A stretch of DNA of 64,000 nt from Nitrosomonadales bacterium (lineage in GTDB: Bacteria; Pseudomonadota; Gammaproteobacteria; Burkholderiales; Gallionellaceae). The position numbers were made by a program, and so were the translations under genes. Of the stretch, positions 20,679 through 31,361 are shown in pieces; positions within the stretch are counted from its first letter, which is position 1; every line of letters starts with the position of its first letter. The notes beneath the pieces were generated by a model. It saw nothing but the letters and a program-made list of their open reading frames with translations. It made no database searches and had not been told where the DNA came from. The stretch lies in NCBI GenBank assembly GCA_016208015.1, contig JACQYW010000012.1:434001-498000 (forward strand), given 5' to 3'.

Positions 20679-21980
20679 ATGGTGGAGGGGAAACGGTTGC
20701 CGGAGATCGGTGCCGAGGTCATGGACAGTCAAGAGGTCAAGCTGCGCAAGAGTTTGCTGATCTTCGCCAGCGCCTTCATGACGTTCGCAGTGATGCTGTG
20801 GCTGGCCATCTACTGGATGATGGGCTTGAACTTCTCCAGCAACGTGCCGCTCGGCTATCAGGCGATCTCCGTCGGTTCGCTGATCTACTACATGCGCTCG
20901 CGCAATTTTGAGGTCTTTCGTTTCATCCAGCTCACCCTGTTCCTGTTCGCTCCCTTCATCATGCAATGGAGCATCGGCAGCTCGGTCACTTCCAGCGGCG
21001 TGGCTTTGTGGGCACTGCTGGCGCCGATCGGCGCGCTGGTGGTGTCGACCTGGCGCGAGTCCGTTCCGTGGTTCTTCGCCTACATCGTGCTGACGGCGGT
21101 GTCCGGCTTCTTCGACTACTACTTGGGCGCGGGCACGGCGACCGGCATCCCGATGAACACCATCGGCATGTTCTTCGCGCTCAACTTCGCGGCGATGTCC
21201 TCCATCCTGTATTTCCTGGTGCGCTATTTCGTCATCGAGACCGAGAAGATCAAGACCCAGCTCGACCAGCAGCATGCCTTGCTGGCCGAAGAGCAGAAGA
21301 AATCGGAGCGCGTGCTGTTCAATGTGCTGCCTTCCAACATCGCCGAACGCCTGAAGAACAATCAGGGTCTGATCGCCGACGGCTACGCCGACGTCACCGT
21401 GATGTTCGCCGATCTGGTGAACTTCACCCAGCTGACCGAGCAGATGTCGCCCGAGCAGATGGTCGGACTGCTCAATACGGTTTTTTCCGGTTTCGATGAA
21501 CTTTCCGAGAAGTACGGCCTGGAGAAGATCAAGACCATAGGCGACGCCTACATGGTGGTGGGGGGCTTGTCGCGGGAGCGGCCGGAGTATGTGGAAGATA
21601 TGGCGAACATGGCCATGGAGATGCTCGAGTTCGTCTCGAAACATCCGGCGCTGGTCAGACGCGATCTGGGCATCCACATCGGCATCGCGACCGGCCCGGT
21701 GGTCGCCGGTGTGATCGGCACCAAGCGTTTCATCTACGACCTGTGGGGCGATACGGTGAACATCGCCAGCCGCCTCACCGACGATGCCAAGCACGGCCAT
21801 ATCCTCACCGACAAGCTGACCTACAACCGTCTGCGCCAGGAATTCCTGTTCGAGCCGCCCAACGTGCTCAACGTCAAGGGTAAGGGCGAGATGGTCTCCT
21901 ACCGATTGGTCGGGCGTATCGGACACAGCAGCGGCAAGGTCTATCATTTGCCCACATCCGACTCGTCGGTCTCCAACTAA
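20679..21980 (+). CDS. membrane class III adenylate cyclase
   Basis: The 433-residue protein has about six hydrophobic helices (roughly 25-48, 57-72, 82-98, 106-124, 130-150 and 160-187), a short linking coiled segment, and one class III cyclase domain (about 235-425). Metal Asps are D245 (FADLVNFT) and D289 (IGDAYM). Adenine-selecting residues are K285 and D354. Transition-state N361 and R365 are present. It therefore should make cAMP as a homodimer. What the membrane part senses is unknown. It lies between ilvE and glnE, genes that are often neighbours, and its stop overlaps that of glnE by four bases. Confidence 0.9.
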   Translation: MVEGKRLPEIGAEVMDSQEVKLRKSLLIFASAFMTFAVMLWLAIYWMMGLNFSSNVPLGYQAISVGSLIYYMRSRNFEVFRFIQLTLFLFAPFIMQWSIGSSVTSSGVALWALLAPIGALVVSTWRESVPWFFAYIVLTAVSGFFDYYLGAGTATGIPMNTIGMFFALNFAAMSSILYFLVRYFVIETEKIKTQLDQQHALLAEEQKKSERVLFNVLPSNIAERLKNNQGLIADGYADVTVMFADLVNFTQLTEQMSPEQMVGLLNTVFSGFDELSEKYGLEKIKTIGDAYMVVGGLSRERPEYVEDMANMAMEMLEFVSKHPALVRRDLGIHIGIATGPVVAGVIGTKRFIYDLWGDTVNIASRLTDDAKHGHILTDKLTYNRLRQEFLFEPPNVLNVKGKGEMVSYRLVGRIGHSSGKVYHLPTSDSSVSN

Positions 21981-24679
21981 GGTCGTTCCAGCAATTCTTT
22001 CCAGAGCATTTGTACTGCGGCGGTATCCAGCTGCCCTTGCTCGATGCGGCAGGCTGCCTGGTTGTTCAGCCGCATCTGATGCTGCAGGCGGCGCAACTCA
22101 CGGTAGGTCTCGCGTGTTTTCCCGCTGGCTTCCGCATCGATCAACCCCAGGCTGGCGGCACTTGTCAGCAGGGCAAGATTGCCGCTGTTGGCGGTGAGCT
22201 CCGCGTGGGCCGCAGCATGCGCGAGCACCAGGAATTGCACCATGAATTCGATGTCCACCATGCCGCCCTTGTCGTGCTTGATGTCGAACAACGCGGTCTT
22301 GTTCGGGTGGCCGTCGTGCATCTTCCGGCGCATCTCCAGCACATCCTGCCTGAGCTTGCCCGGTTCGCGCGGCAGACGCAGCACCTCGTTGCGGATACGT
22401 TCGAACTGCGCACCCACTGCGGCATCGCCGGCACAGTAACGGGCGCGCGTCAGCGCCTGATGCTCCCAGACCCAGGCGTGCTGGCGCTGGTATTCGTCGA
22501 ACGCCTCTATCGAACTCACCAGCAAACCGCTCTCGCCGTTGGGGCGCAGGCGCAGGTCGACTTCATACAGGCGGCCGGACGAAGTGTGACTGGAAAGCAT
22601 GGTGTTCATGCGTTGCGCCAGGCGCGCATAGATCTCGCCCGCTTCGGGGTGGTTGTCGTTATAGAGGAAAACCAGGTCTAGGTCGGAGGCGTAGCCCAGT
22701 TCGCGCCCGCCCAGTTTGCCGTAAGCGATGACGGCAAACTGCGGCTGTTCGCGGTGCTTCTTGCGTGCGTCGCGCCAACACAGGCGCAGCACATGGCGCA
22801 GGATGAGGTCGGCGAGGTCGCTCAAATGGTCGCTGAGTTTCTCCAGCGGCAGCAGTCCCTGCAGATCCATCGCCAGCAGGTGGAAGGTCTGCGCCTGCTG
22901 GAACTGGCGTAGCGCGTCCATCTCGCGCTCGATGTCGCCGACATGGGCTTCCAACTGGCTGGCGAGCTGTGCATCCAGCGCGACCCAGTCCGGCGCGACA
23001 TACAGCTCGCGCGCATCCAGCAACTCATCGAGCAGGATGGGGTGCTGCGTCAGGAAATCTCCCGCCCAGGCGCTGGCGGCCAGCAGCCGCACCAGACGCG
23101 GCAGCGCTTGCGGGTATTCGGCGAGGAAGGCGAGATAGGAGGCGCGGCGGGCGATGGCTTCGAGCAGGACGAGCGTGCGGCGCAATGCATCGTCGCAATT
23201 GGCGCTTGCGGCGCAAAGTTCGGCGATGCGGGGCAGCAAAATATCCATGCGCTGGCGGCTGAGTTCCGGCAGTTGGCGATAGCGGTTGCCGTCGCGGAAT
23301 TGCAGCAGCATCTCGGCCAGACTCGCGGCCTCGCGGAAACCCAGTCCGGAGAGCGCGGCAACGAACTCGTCTGCTGTGGAGTCCTCCCGCCACCAGGTGC
23401 CGCTGCCGTTCTCCTGCTTCACGCCGAAGACGGTATCGAACTGCTGGCTGACGAATTCGCGCAGCGGTGCGAGCGCGGCGAGCAGCTTGTCGTAGTCGGC
23501 ATAACCCATCGCGGCGGCGACGACGGCCTGTTGTTCGGTTTTCTCCGGCAACTCCTGGGTCTGCTGGTCGTCGAGGTATTGCAGGCGGTGTTCGAGGTTG
23601 CGCAGGAAGATATAACTTTCATCCAGGCGTGCCACGACCTTTTCTTTCAGTTCGCCGTTGAGCGCCAGTTGGCGCAACACCAGTTGCGTGGGGCGAATGC
23701 GCAGCGCGGCTTCGCGACCGCCGCGTATCAGCTGGAACACCTGCGCGATGAATTCGATCTCGCGGATGCCGCCCGGACCGAGCTTGATGTTGTTGTGACG
23801 CTCGCGGCGAGCCACTTCGCTGCGTATCTGTGCATGCAGCTTGCGCATCGACTCGAAGGCGCCAAAATCCAGATATTTGCGGAACACGAACGGCTGCGCG
23901 AGTTTCTCCAATTCTTGTGCCGCGGGTGTGTCTGCGGGCGAGACGACGCGCGCCTTGATCCAGGCATAGCGTTCCCATTCGCGGCCCTGCGCCACCAGGT
24001 ATTCCTCCAGCGCGGCGAAGCTCATCACCAGCGGGCCGCTGTCACCGTAGGGGCGCAGACGCATATCCACGCGGAACACATAGCCGTCGGCGGTGAGGTC
24101 GTTGATGAGTGCGATGAGCTTGCGCCCGAGGCGGCTGAAGAACTCGTGGTTTCCCAATGTGCGCGCACCGTCGGTCTCGCCGTCTTCGGGATAGACGAAG
24201 ATCAGATCGATGTCGGAAGAGACATTCAGTTCGCCACCGCCCAGCTTGCCCATGCCGATCACCAGCAGTTCCTGCGGCGCACAGCTCTCGGTGCCGACAG
24301 GCTGGCCGAACTGTTCGACCATGGAGCGCATGACCTGGCTCTGCGCACGCCGTATGGATATCTCGGCGAGTGCGGTCATGCTGCGCATCACTTCGCCGAG
24401 ATCGGACAAGCCGTTGAGGTCGCGCGTCAGCACGTGCGCCATCACTCGTTTGCGCAGGCTGCGCAACGCGCGCGACAACTGTTCCTCATCATCGGCGGGG
24501 ATGGCATCCGACCAATCGCGCATCACCTTGCCGTCGCAAGGTGTGCGGTGATGCTCGCGCAACCAGTCCGCCAACACCGGTTCGGCATTCAGCAGGCGGT
24601 CGAGATAATGGCTGCAATGTCTGGCGTGCCGCACCAGGTCGTCGAAATCGCCGGAAGAACGGGGGTTTGCGGTATTCAT
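21977..24679 (-). CDS. glnE: bifunctional glutamine synthetase adenylyltransferase / adenylyl-removing enzyme
   Basis: GlnE attaches AMP to glutamine synthetase and removes it in response to PII state, tuning nitrogen assimilation. The 900-residue protein has the expected two nucleotidyltransferase domains. The N-terminal one, with GGGELNVSSDIDLIFVYP, lies near residues 150-175 and removes AMP. The C-terminal one, with GGRELGYASDLDLVFLY, lies near 650-690 and adds it. A conserved RxRPYGDSGPLVMSF block follows the first. Neighbouring yhdP is transcribed divergently. Confidence 0.96.
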   Translation of the reverse strand: MNTANPRSSGDFDDLVRHARHCSHYLDRLLNAEPVLADWLREHHRTPCDGKVMRDWSDAIPADDEEQLSRALRSLRKRVMAHVLTRDLNGLSDLGEVMRSMTALAEISIRRAQSQVMRSMVEQFGQPVGTESCAPQELLVIGMGKLGGGELNVSSDIDLIFVYPEDGETDGARTLGNHEFFSRLGRKLIALINDLTADGYVFRVDMRLRPYGDSGPLVMSFAALEEYLVAQGREWERYAWIKARVVSPADTPAAQELEKLAQPFVFRKYLDFGAFESMRKLHAQIRSEVARRERHNNIKLGPGGIREIEFIAQVFQLIRGGREAALRIRPTQLVLRQLALNGELKEKVVARLDESYIFLRNLEHRLQYLDDQQTQELPEKTEQQAVVAAAMGYADYDKLLAALAPLREFVSQQFDTVFGVKQENGSGTWWREDSTADEFVAALSGLGFREAASLAEMLLQFRDGNRYRQLPELSRQRMDILLPRIAELCAASANCDDALRRTLVLLEAIARRASYLAFLAEYPQALPRLVRLLAASAWAGDFLTQHPILLDELLDARELYVAPDWVALDAQLASQLEAHVGDIEREMDALRQFQQAQTFHLLAMDLQGLLPLEKLSDHLSDLADLILRHVLRLCWRDARKKHREQPQFAVIAYGKLGGRELGYASDLDLVFLYNDNHPEAGEIYARLAQRMNTMLSSHTSSGRLYEVDLRLRPNGESGLLVSSIEAFDEYQRQHAWVWEHQALTRARYCAGDAAVGAQFERIRNEVLRLPREPGKLRQDVLEMRRKMHDGHPNKTALFDIKHDKGGMVDIEFMVQFLVLAHAAAHAELTANSGNLALLTSAASLGLIDAEASGKTRETYRELRRLQHQMRLNNQAACRIEQGQLDTAAVQMLWKELLERP

Positions 24680-24788
24680 GTCGGGGGCTTCGGGTTAAAA
24701 TGCAGGCACTGTTTATTCCACCGCATTATAGGTTCTCCATGCGCCGCTTGCCCCACAACTTCATGCCGTCGTTCACCGCGCAGACACA

Positions 24789-27700
24789 ATGCTGAAAGAC
24801 TCCTTATTCCTGGCTTGGCGCGGTCTGGGGCGCATGACGCGCCTGTCGCTCGAGTTGCTGCTGATACTGGCTTTCGCCGGTGCGTTGCTGGTGCTGACCC
24901 TGCGTTATCGCATTCTGCCCGACATCGAGCGTTATCACGATGACATCACCCTTGCCGCCGTCATGGCGATCGGCCAGCCGCTGACCATCGGCAAGATCGA
25001 GGCGGACTGGGACGGTTTGCGTCCGCGCTTGCTGTTGTCCGATGTGAGGATACTGGACGCACAGGGGCAGGTCGCCCTGAGCCTGCCGCGTATCGAGAAC
25101 ACGGTGGCCTGGACGAGCTTGCCCACGGCGGAGTTGCGTTTCCACAGCCTGCTGATCGACAGTCCCGATCTGTCGGTGCGGCGCGATGCGCTGGGGCGCT
25201 GGTATGTGGCCGGTATCGCATTGGGGGCGCCGTCTGCGGAAGACCAGGGTAGCGCCGACTGGCTGCTGCATCAATCCAGCATGGTCATTCGAAACGGGCG
25301 CATCAGCTGGCTGGACGAATCGCGCGGGGCACCGCTACTGGAACTGGAGCAGGTCGATCTGAACATCGAGAACCGGCACGGGCGCCACCGTTTCGCGTTG
25401 CGCGCATCCCCGCCGGAGAAGTTGGCCTCCCGCCTGGATGTGCGCGGCGGTTTCTACGGCGACAGCTTTGCCGATATGAGCGACTGGCAGGGGCAGCTTT
25501 ACACCCAGCTTGACTATGCCAACGTGCCGGCATGGAAACCCTGGGTGACGCTGCCGAAGATATTCAAGCGCGGTCAGGGTGCGTTGCGGATGTGGCTGGG
25601 TTTCGAAGAGGGACAGGTGCGCAGTCTGGATGCGGATGTCGCGCTGGCCAGCGTACGCGCGCGTTTGTCCGAGGAACTGCCGCAACTCGACCTGAGCGAG
25701 TTGCGCGGGCGTATCGGCTGGCGTGCCACCGAGCGCGGCTTCGAGGTCTCCACGAAACGTCTGGCCCTGCAGATGCGCGACGGTTTCAAATTGAAACCGA
25801 CCGACTTCTATCTGCGGCTGGCAGATGAAGAAGATGGACAGTACGGTTCCGGCGAACTGCGGGCGAATGCACTGGATCTGGATGAGCTGGGTATTCTGGC
25901 TTCATATCTTCCGTTGGGAGACGCACTGAAACAAAAGGTCGTTGAGGCATCACCGCAAGGACGGGTCAGCGGGCTGGATGTGCAGTGGCGTAACCGCGCC
26001 GACGATTCCCTGCGTTTCGACGTGAAAGCCAGATTCGACGGACTGGCGCTGTACCGGGTCGGAGACCGCCCCGGTTTCTCCGGTTTGAGCGGGGAGTTGG
26101 ACGGCGGCGACAACGGCGGCTCGATCAGGCTCGATAGCCGCAAGTTCACGCTCGACGCGCCGCAATTGTTTTCCGAACCGGTCGCGTTCGACACGCTCAC
26201 CGCCCAACTCGGCTGGCAGCGCAATTCGCGCGGGCTGGAGTTCAAGCTCGGCAATGTGGCTCTCGCCAATGCCGATCTCGCCGGAACGATCTACGGCAGT
26301 TACCAGACCGAGGTGAAAGGGCCCGGCTCGGTGGATGCCACGGTCGACATGAAGCGCGTCGCCGTGAAGATGACCGCGCGGTATACGCCCGTACCGGCGG
26401 TGAACAAGGAGACGCGCGACTGGCTGCAAGCCGCCTTGCAGGGCGGACAGGCGGACAAGTTCCGTGTGCGGCTGCGCGGCGACCTGCGCGATTTCCCGTT
26501 CGTCGGCAACGAGCGCGGCATCTTCCGACTGGAAGCGCGCGCCAGGGGCGTGGTGATGGAGTTCGTCGAGGGATGGCCGCGCCTCGAAGATGCGCAGACC
26601 CAGTTGCTGATCGAGGGCAAGAAGCTGGAGATCAATGCGGTGACGGCCACGACCGCCGGAGCGCAACTGCAGAACGTCAAGGTGAGCATCCCCGATCTGC
26701 TGGACAACAATCTGGTCCTTCTCGTGCGCGGCGAGGCGGTGGATTCGACGCAGCGCTGTCTGGACTATATCGTGAAGAGTCCGGTCAACGGATATCTGGA
26801 CGGTTTCACCGAGGGGGTCAAGGCGCGCGGCGACGGCAAACTGAATCTACAGCTGGATATTCCGCTCACCGGCGATGCGCCGGTCAAGGTGCGCGGCGAT
26901 TACCACTTCGCGAACAACGAAGTCGATCTCGGCCAGAACGTGCCGCTGCTGCGGAACGTGAACGGCATCCTGCTGTTCACCGAAGCGTCGGTGAATGCGG
27001 GCGACATAGTCGCGCAGATACTCGGCGGCGCGGCGCATCTGACCGTGACGAGCGAACAGGGCGCGCTGGTGACCAAGGCGCGGGGCCGGCTCGATCTGGA
27101 TAATCTGAACCGCTTGTCGCCGCATCCGCTGTGGAGCCGGGTGCACGGCAACACCGACTGGACTGCGAATATCCGCGTGCAGGACAAGTTGGTCGATGTC
27201 GCGGTGGACTCGGAACTTCAGGGTATCGTGTCCGACTTGCCGATGCCTTTGGCCAAACGTGCCGGAGAGCGTGTCACGATGCACTTTGCCCAGAAGAGTC
27301 TCAATTTGCGCCGGGAGATGCTGGAGCTGCGTTATGGCGACTTGCTCGATGCCAAACTGCTGCGCCAACAGGGAGCGGCGGGTGTCTGGAATATGCATCG
27401 CGGGCGCATCGCGTTCGGCGGGACGGGCGCGCAAGGCGGCAGGGACGGGATATGGGTCGTCGGCAAAGTGCCGCAGATCGGGCTGGAAGGGTGGAGCGGA
27501 GTCGGGCTGAGCACGGGGGGAGACAGCATGCTGCCCAATGTCGCGGGCATCGATGTGATGGTGGACAAACTGAGCGGATACGGCAGCACGGTGAATGCGC
27601 TCGACATCAAGGGCAGCGGGCGCAACGGCTTGTTGAGCCTGAGGCTGGCCTCGCGGGAATTGAACGGCGACGTGATCTGGCAACCCCAAGGCAACGGCAA

Positions 27701-28622
27701 GCTGCTGGGACGATTCAAGAGTGCGATGGTGGGCGAAGGTCCCGGAGATCCTGCCCAGGCAGTGAGAGAGGCTGCCGGAAAACGGGCGCCGACCGATAAC
27801 AGCAGCTTCCCTGAAGTGGATGTCATCGTGGAGAAACTGAGCTACAAGGGGCGTCAACTCGGCAAACTTGAGATGGGGTTGAGCGAATCCGACGGCAACG
27901 TGCTGCTGGACGAACTGCGCCTGACCAACCCGGACGGCATGCTGAACATGACCGGCAAGTGGCAGGCTGCGCCCGAGCAGACCCAGATCAACCTGCGCGC
28001 GGATATCAGCGATGCCGGCAATATCCTGTCGCGCTCCGGTTACCCCGGCAGCCTCAAGGATGGCAGCGGCACACTGGAGAGCAACCTGTACTGGTCGGGG
28101 GCGCCGGATACGTTCAATATGAACAAATTGAACGGCATGCTGAACCTGAAGGTCGGCAAAGGACGCTTCCTCAAGGTCGATGCGGGGGCGGCAAAATTGC
28201 TCGGGGTGCTGAGTTTGCAGCGCGTCTCGCTCGATTTTACCGATGTGTTCGCCCAGGGCTTCCAGTTCGAGAGCATCACCGGCAACGCGCAGATCGTGAA
28301 CGGCCTGCTGCTGACCGGCGATATGAAGCTCACCGGCGCGGCGGCCAAGGTCACCATGTCCGGCCAGATCGACATGAACCGCGAAACGCAGGATCTAAAG
28401 GTGAGGATATTGCCGTCCATCGGTGATAACGTGTCGCTGCTGTCTTTTGCCGCCGGACCGGTGGTCGGCGTGGGCGTGTTGCTGACCAACAAGATTTTGC
28501 GCGATCCGCTCGATAAGCTGGTGTCGATTGAATACAATGTCAGCGGAAGCTGGGCCGACCCCAAGGTGGAGAAGGTCAGCCAGGCCAAACCGGCTCAAAC
28601 CGAAGCAATCCCGGCGGAATGA
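24789..28622 (+). CDS. yhdP: YhdP family AsmA-like envelope protein
   Basis: YhdP and other AsmA-like proteins are long periplasm-spanning bridges implicated in phospholipid transport to the outer membrane. The 1277-residue protein starts with one N-terminal transmembrane helix (about 18-40, LSLELLLILAFAGALLVLTL). A long beta-rich body and a C-terminal AsmA-like segment follow (VDAGAAKLLGVLSLQRVSLDF, near residues 1130-1155). Length is typical of YhdP. The yhdP-nit-tldD order is conserved in betaproteobacteria. The start is the ATG 109 bases from the divergent glnE start. Confidence 0.9.
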   Translation: MLKDSLFLAWRGLGRMTRLSLELLLILAFAGALLVLTLRYRILPDIERYHDDITLAAVMAIGQPLTIGKIEADWDGLRPRLLLSDVRILDAQGQVALSLPRIENTVAWTSLPTAELRFHSLLIDSPDLSVRRDALGRWYVAGIALGAPSAEDQGSADWLLHQSSMVIRNGRISWLDESRGAPLLELEQVDLNIENRHGRHRFALRASPPEKLASRLDVRGGFYGDSFADMSDWQGQLYTQLDYANVPAWKPWVTLPKIFKRGQGALRMWLGFEEGQVRSLDADVALASVRARLSEELPQLDLSELRGRIGWRATERGFEVSTKRLALQMRDGFKLKPTDFYLRLADEEDGQYGSGELRANALDLDELGILASYLPLGDALKQKVVEASPQGRVSGLDVQWRNRADDSLRFDVKARFDGLALYRVGDRPGFSGLSGELDGGDNGGSIRLDSRKFTLDAPQLFSEPVAFDTLTAQLGWQRNSRGLEFKLGNVALANADLAGTIYGSYQTEVKGPGSVDATVDMKRVAVKMTARYTPVPAVNKETRDWLQAALQGGQADKFRVRLRGDLRDFPFVGNERGIFRLEARARGVVMEFVEGWPRLEDAQTQLLIEGKKLEINAVTATTAGAQLQNVKVSIPDLLDNNLVLLVRGEAVDSTQRCLDYIVKSPVNGYLDGFTEGVKARGDGKLNLQLDIPLTGDAPVKVRGDYHFANNEVDLGQNVPLLRNVNGILLFTEASVNAGDIVAQILGGAAHLTVTSEQGALVTKARGRLDLDNLNRLSPHPLWSRVHGNTDWTANIRVQDKLVDVAVDSELQGIVSDLPMPLAKRAGERVTMHFAQKSLNLRREMLELRYGDLLDAKLLRQQGAAGVWNMHRGRIAFGGTGAQGGRDGIWVVGKVPQIGLEGWSGVGLSTGGDSMLPNVAGIDVMVDKLSGYGSTVNALDIKGSGRNGLLSLRLASRELNGDVIWQPQGNGKLLGRFKSAMVGEGPGDPAQAVREAAGKRAPTDNSSFPEVDVIVEKLSYKGRQLGKLEMGLSESDGNVLLDELRLTNPDGMLNMTGKWQAAPEQTQINLRADISDAGNILSRSGYPGSLKDGSGTLESNLYWSGAPDTFNMNKLNGMLNLKVGKGRFLKVDAGAAKLLGVLSLQRVSLDFTDVFAQGFQFESITGNAQIVNGLLLTGDMKLTGAAAKVTMSGQIDMNRETQDLKVRILPSIGDNVSLLSFAAGPVVGVGVLLTNKILRDPLDKLVSIEYNVSGSWADPKVEKVSQAKPAQTEAIPAE

Positions 28623-28675
28623 TCCGGATCAAGTACCGTAATGCCCAACAACTGAACATTTGAAAGCCATAGACC

Positions 28676-29530
28676 ATGTCCGATCCCGATAATACCCAGA
28701 CCCGTATCGCCGCACAGCAGAACGCCTTCAAGGTCGCCGCCATCCAGATGGCCTCCGGCCCCAATGTCGAGGGCAACCTGAGCGAGGCGCGACGACTGGT
28801 GGCGAATGCCGCAGAACAGGGCGCCAAGCTGGTGGTGTTGCCGGAGTTCTTCGCCATCATGGGCATGACCGAACAGGACAAGGTGAAGGTGTGCGAAAAG
28901 CCGGGCGAAGGCCCGATCCAGCGCTTCCTCAGCGAAACCGCGCGCAAGCACAAGATATGGCTGATGGGTTCGCTGCCGCTGGTGGCGGGCACGCCGGACA
29001 AGGTGCGCAACAGCCTGCTGGTGTTCGACGAGACCGGAGCGCAGGTGGCGCGTTATGACAAGATCCATCTGTTCAATCTGACGCTGGGCAACGAAAGCTA
29101 CAACGAGGCGCAGACCATCGAGGCGGGCGACAAGGTCGTCGTCGTGGACAGCCCGTTCGGCCGCATCGGTCTCGCGGTGTGCTACGACCTGCGCTTCCCC
29201 GAGATCTTCCGCGCCATGAAGGACGTCAACATCATCGTGCTGCCGTCCGCCTTCACCGCCACCACCGGCAAGGTGCACTGGGAGCCGCTGATCCGCGCGC
29301 GCGCCATCGAGAACCTGTCCTATGTCATCGCCGCCGCACAGGGGGGCTACCATGTGAGCGGCCGCGAGACCCACGGCCACAGCATGATCGTCGATCCCTG
29401 GGGGCGCATCATGGACGAGCTGCAGCGCGGTTCCGGCGTGGTCATCGCCGAAGTGAATCCGAGCTACCAGGCCAGCCTGCGCAAGAGCCTGCCCGCGCTG
29501 TCGCACCGCACCTTTTCCTGCGATAGATGA
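28676..29530 (+). CDS. nitrilase-superfamily amidase (Nit1-like, deaminated glutathione amidase)
   Basis: The 284-residue carbon-nitrogen hydrolase has the full Glu-Lys-Cys triad: E57 in VLPEFF, K129 in RYDKIHLF and C169 in [10 protein letters not shown]. The Nit1 branch hydrolyses deaminated glutathione, a side product of transaminases. Substrate assignment here rests on family resemblance. Residues 1-17 are polar and precede the first strand, so translation could begin slightly later. The stop overlaps the tldD start by four bases (ATGA), so the two are coupled. Confidence 0.88.
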   Translation: MSDPDNTQTRIAAQQNAFKVAAIQMASGPNVEGNLSEARRLVANAAEQGAKLVVLPEFFAIMGMTEQDKVKVCEKPGEGPIQRFLSETARKHKIWLMGSLPLVAGTPDKVRNSLLVFDETGAQVARYDKIHLFNLTLGNESYNEAQTIEAGDKVVVVDSPFGRIGLAVCYDLRFPEIFRAMKDVNIIVLPSAFTATTGKVHWEPLIRARAIENLSYVIAAAQGGYHVSGRETHGHSMIVDPWGRIMDELQRGSGVVIAEVNPSYQASLRKSLPALSHRTFSCDR

Positions 29531-30963
29531 GTTCAGCCCTGCAACTGGCGCAAGGCGCGCTGCTCACCGCGCACGGCCTTGATGCGCGCCAACTGGAGCA
29601 GGTGTTCGGCAAGATGCTCGCGCATCGGGTCGATTATGCCGACCTGTATTTCCAATACAGCCGCGCCGAGAGCTGGTCGCTGGAAGAAGGCATCGTCAAG
29701 TCCGGCAGCTTCAGCATCGACCAAGGCGTCGGCGTGCGCGCGGTGAGCGGCGAGAAGACCGCCTTCGCCTATTCCGACGACATCACCCTGACCGCACTGG
29801 AAGACGCTGCGCTGGCGACCCGTGCCATCGCGCGCCAGGGCGGCAAACAGGTGGCTGCGCATCTGCATGCCGGCAAGGCGCATGCACTCTATCTGCCGCA
29901 CGATCCCATCGCCACACTGAAAGCCGACGAAAAGGTCGCGCTGCTGGAACGGCTGGAACGCATGGCGCGCGCACTCGATCCGCGTGTCACCCAGGTGATG
30001 GCCAACCTCGCGGGCGAATACGATGTGGTGCTGGTGGCGCGCAGCGACGGTCTGTTGAATGCCGACATCCGCCCGCTGGTGCGGTTGTCGCTGCAGGTCA
30101 TCGTCGAGAGCAACGGTCGCCGCGAGCAGGGCTCGGCGGGCGGCGGAGGACGTTTCGGCTATGATTATTTCAGCGACGAGATATTGCAACGCTATGCCAA
30201 AGAAGCCGTGCATCAGGCCACCGTGGCGCTGGATGCGCGTCCCGCCCCGGCGGGCAACATGACCGTGGTGCTGGGCAGCGGCTGGCCCGGCATCCTGCTG
30301 CATGAAGCGGTGGGGCACGGTCTCGAAGGCGACTTCAACCGCAAGGGCAGTTCTGCTTTCTCCGGTCGTGTCGGCGAGCGTGTGGCGGCCAAGGGCGTCA
30401 CCGTGGTGGACGACGGCACCATCAAGGATCGGCGCGGCTCGCTCAATATGGACGACGAGGGCAACCCCACACAGCGCACCGTGCTCATCGAAGACGGCAT
30501 CCTGCGCGGCTACCTGCAGGACAGCATGAACGCGCGCCTGATGAAAGTGCCGGTCACCGGCAACGCGCGACGCGAGTCGTTCGCCCACCTGCCCATCCCG
30601 CGCATGACCAATACCATGATGCTCAATGGTGACAAGACGCCGCAGGAGATCATCGCCTCGGTGAAGCACGGTCTGTATGCGGCCAATTTCGGCGGCGGCC
30701 AGGTGGACATCACCAGCGGCAAGTTCGTGTTCTCCACCACCGAAGCCTACATGATCGAGGACGGCAAGATCACCTATCCGGTCAAGGGGGCGACTTTAAT
30801 AGGCAACGGTCCGGAAGCGCTCACCCGCGTGAGCATGATCGGCAACGACATGGCGTTGGATCCCGGCGTGGGCACCTGCGGCAAGGAAGGCCAGAGCGTG
30901 CCGGTGGGCGTGGGCCAGCCGACGGTGCGCATCGACGGGCTGACGGTGGGCGGGACGGCGTAG
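29527..30963 (+). CDS. tldD: metalloprotease TldD
   Basis: TldD with TldE (PmbA) forms a zinc protease that degrades unfolded peptides, for example in microcin B17 maturation. The 478-residue protein has the zinc motif HEAVGH at 259-264, the N-terminal segment [18 protein letters not shown], and the C-terminal [20 protein letters not shown]. TldE is not in the window. It is the last gene of yhdP-nit-tldD and converges on the hemerythrin pair with a two-base gap. Confidence 0.95.
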   Translation: MSSALQLAQGALLTAHGLDARQLEQVFGKMLAHRVDYADLYFQYSRAESWSLEEGIVKSGSFSIDQGVGVRAVSGEKTAFAYSDDITLTALEDAALATRAIARQGGKQVAAHLHAGKAHALYLPHDPIATLKADEKVALLERLERMARALDPRVTQVMANLAGEYDVVLVARSDGLLNADIRPLVRLSLQVIVESNGRREQGSAGGGGRFGYDYFSDEILQRYAKEAVHQATVALDARPAPAGNMTVVLGSGWPGILLHEAVGHGLEGDFNRKGSSAFSGRVGERVAAKGVTVVDDGTIKDRRGSLNMDDEGNPTQRTVLIEDGILRGYLQDSMNARLMKVPVTGNARRESFAHLPIPRMTNTMMLNGDKTPQEIIASVKHGLYAANFGGGQVDITSGKFVFSTTEAYMIEDGKITYPVKGATLIGNGPEALTRVSMIGNDMALDPGVGTCGKEGQSVPVGVGQPTVRIDGLTVGGTA

Positions 30964-30965
30964 GG

Positions 30966-31361
30966 TCAGGTAGCCGTCTGTTGCGGCAGCGACAGATATT
31001 TCGCTGTGACGTAGTCGCGCACATTCACATGGCTGACGAACCATTCTGCCAGCTCGTTCTCAAGATAATCCAGCAACGCCTTGCGGTCGTGCTCTTGCTG
31101 CCACTGCGCGATGCGCTGCGCCAGTTTGTCCAGCGCGTGGCTGTGGTGTTTCCGGTGTCCGGCGGTGGCGGGGAAGTCGGCCGCCTGCATGGCCTGCTCC
31201 TCGGCGGCGAACTGTTGTTGCAGATGCTGTTGCAGGCGTTGCAGTTGCTCGTCGATCGCGTTTTCCGGGGCCTTGTCGTCGAGCAGGTCGAGCAGGGCGT
31301 TGAGCAGTTCGGCGAAGGCGGTATGGTCGAACAGGCGTGCGGGGTCTATGGTTTGCGTCAT
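30966..31361 (-). CDS. hemerythrin-like protein with one altered iron ligand
   Basis: This 131-residue four-helix hemerythrin-like protein overlaps the upstream hemerythrin gene by four bases. Aligning it by eye with that neighbour, six ligand positions are kept: His in FDHTAFAEL, Glu in FAAEE, His pair in GHRKHHSH, and His/Asp in SHVNVRDYV. The His of the HFxxEE motif is Gln (QQQFAAEE). A complete diiron-oxygen site is therefore doubtful. It may bind metal differently or serve as a partner. Hemerythrins of this type store or sense oxygen in microaerophiles. Confidence 0.88.
   Translation of the reverse strand: MTQTIDPARLFDHTAFAELLNALLDLLDDKAPENAIDEQLQRLQQHLQQQFAAEEQAMQAADFPATAGHRKHHSHALDKLAQRIAQWQQEHDRKALLDYLENELAEWFVSHVNVRDYVTAKYLSLPQQTAT

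Noticed and set aside
22943-24943. 666-codon + strand ORF
   Set aside because: It is antisense to glnE, whose catalytic motifs are intact; long shadow frames are expected at this GC content.
30957-30985. Possible terminator between tldD and the hemerythrin gene (GACGGC with GCCGTC)
   Set aside because: A six-base stem exists but there is no T tract on either strand.
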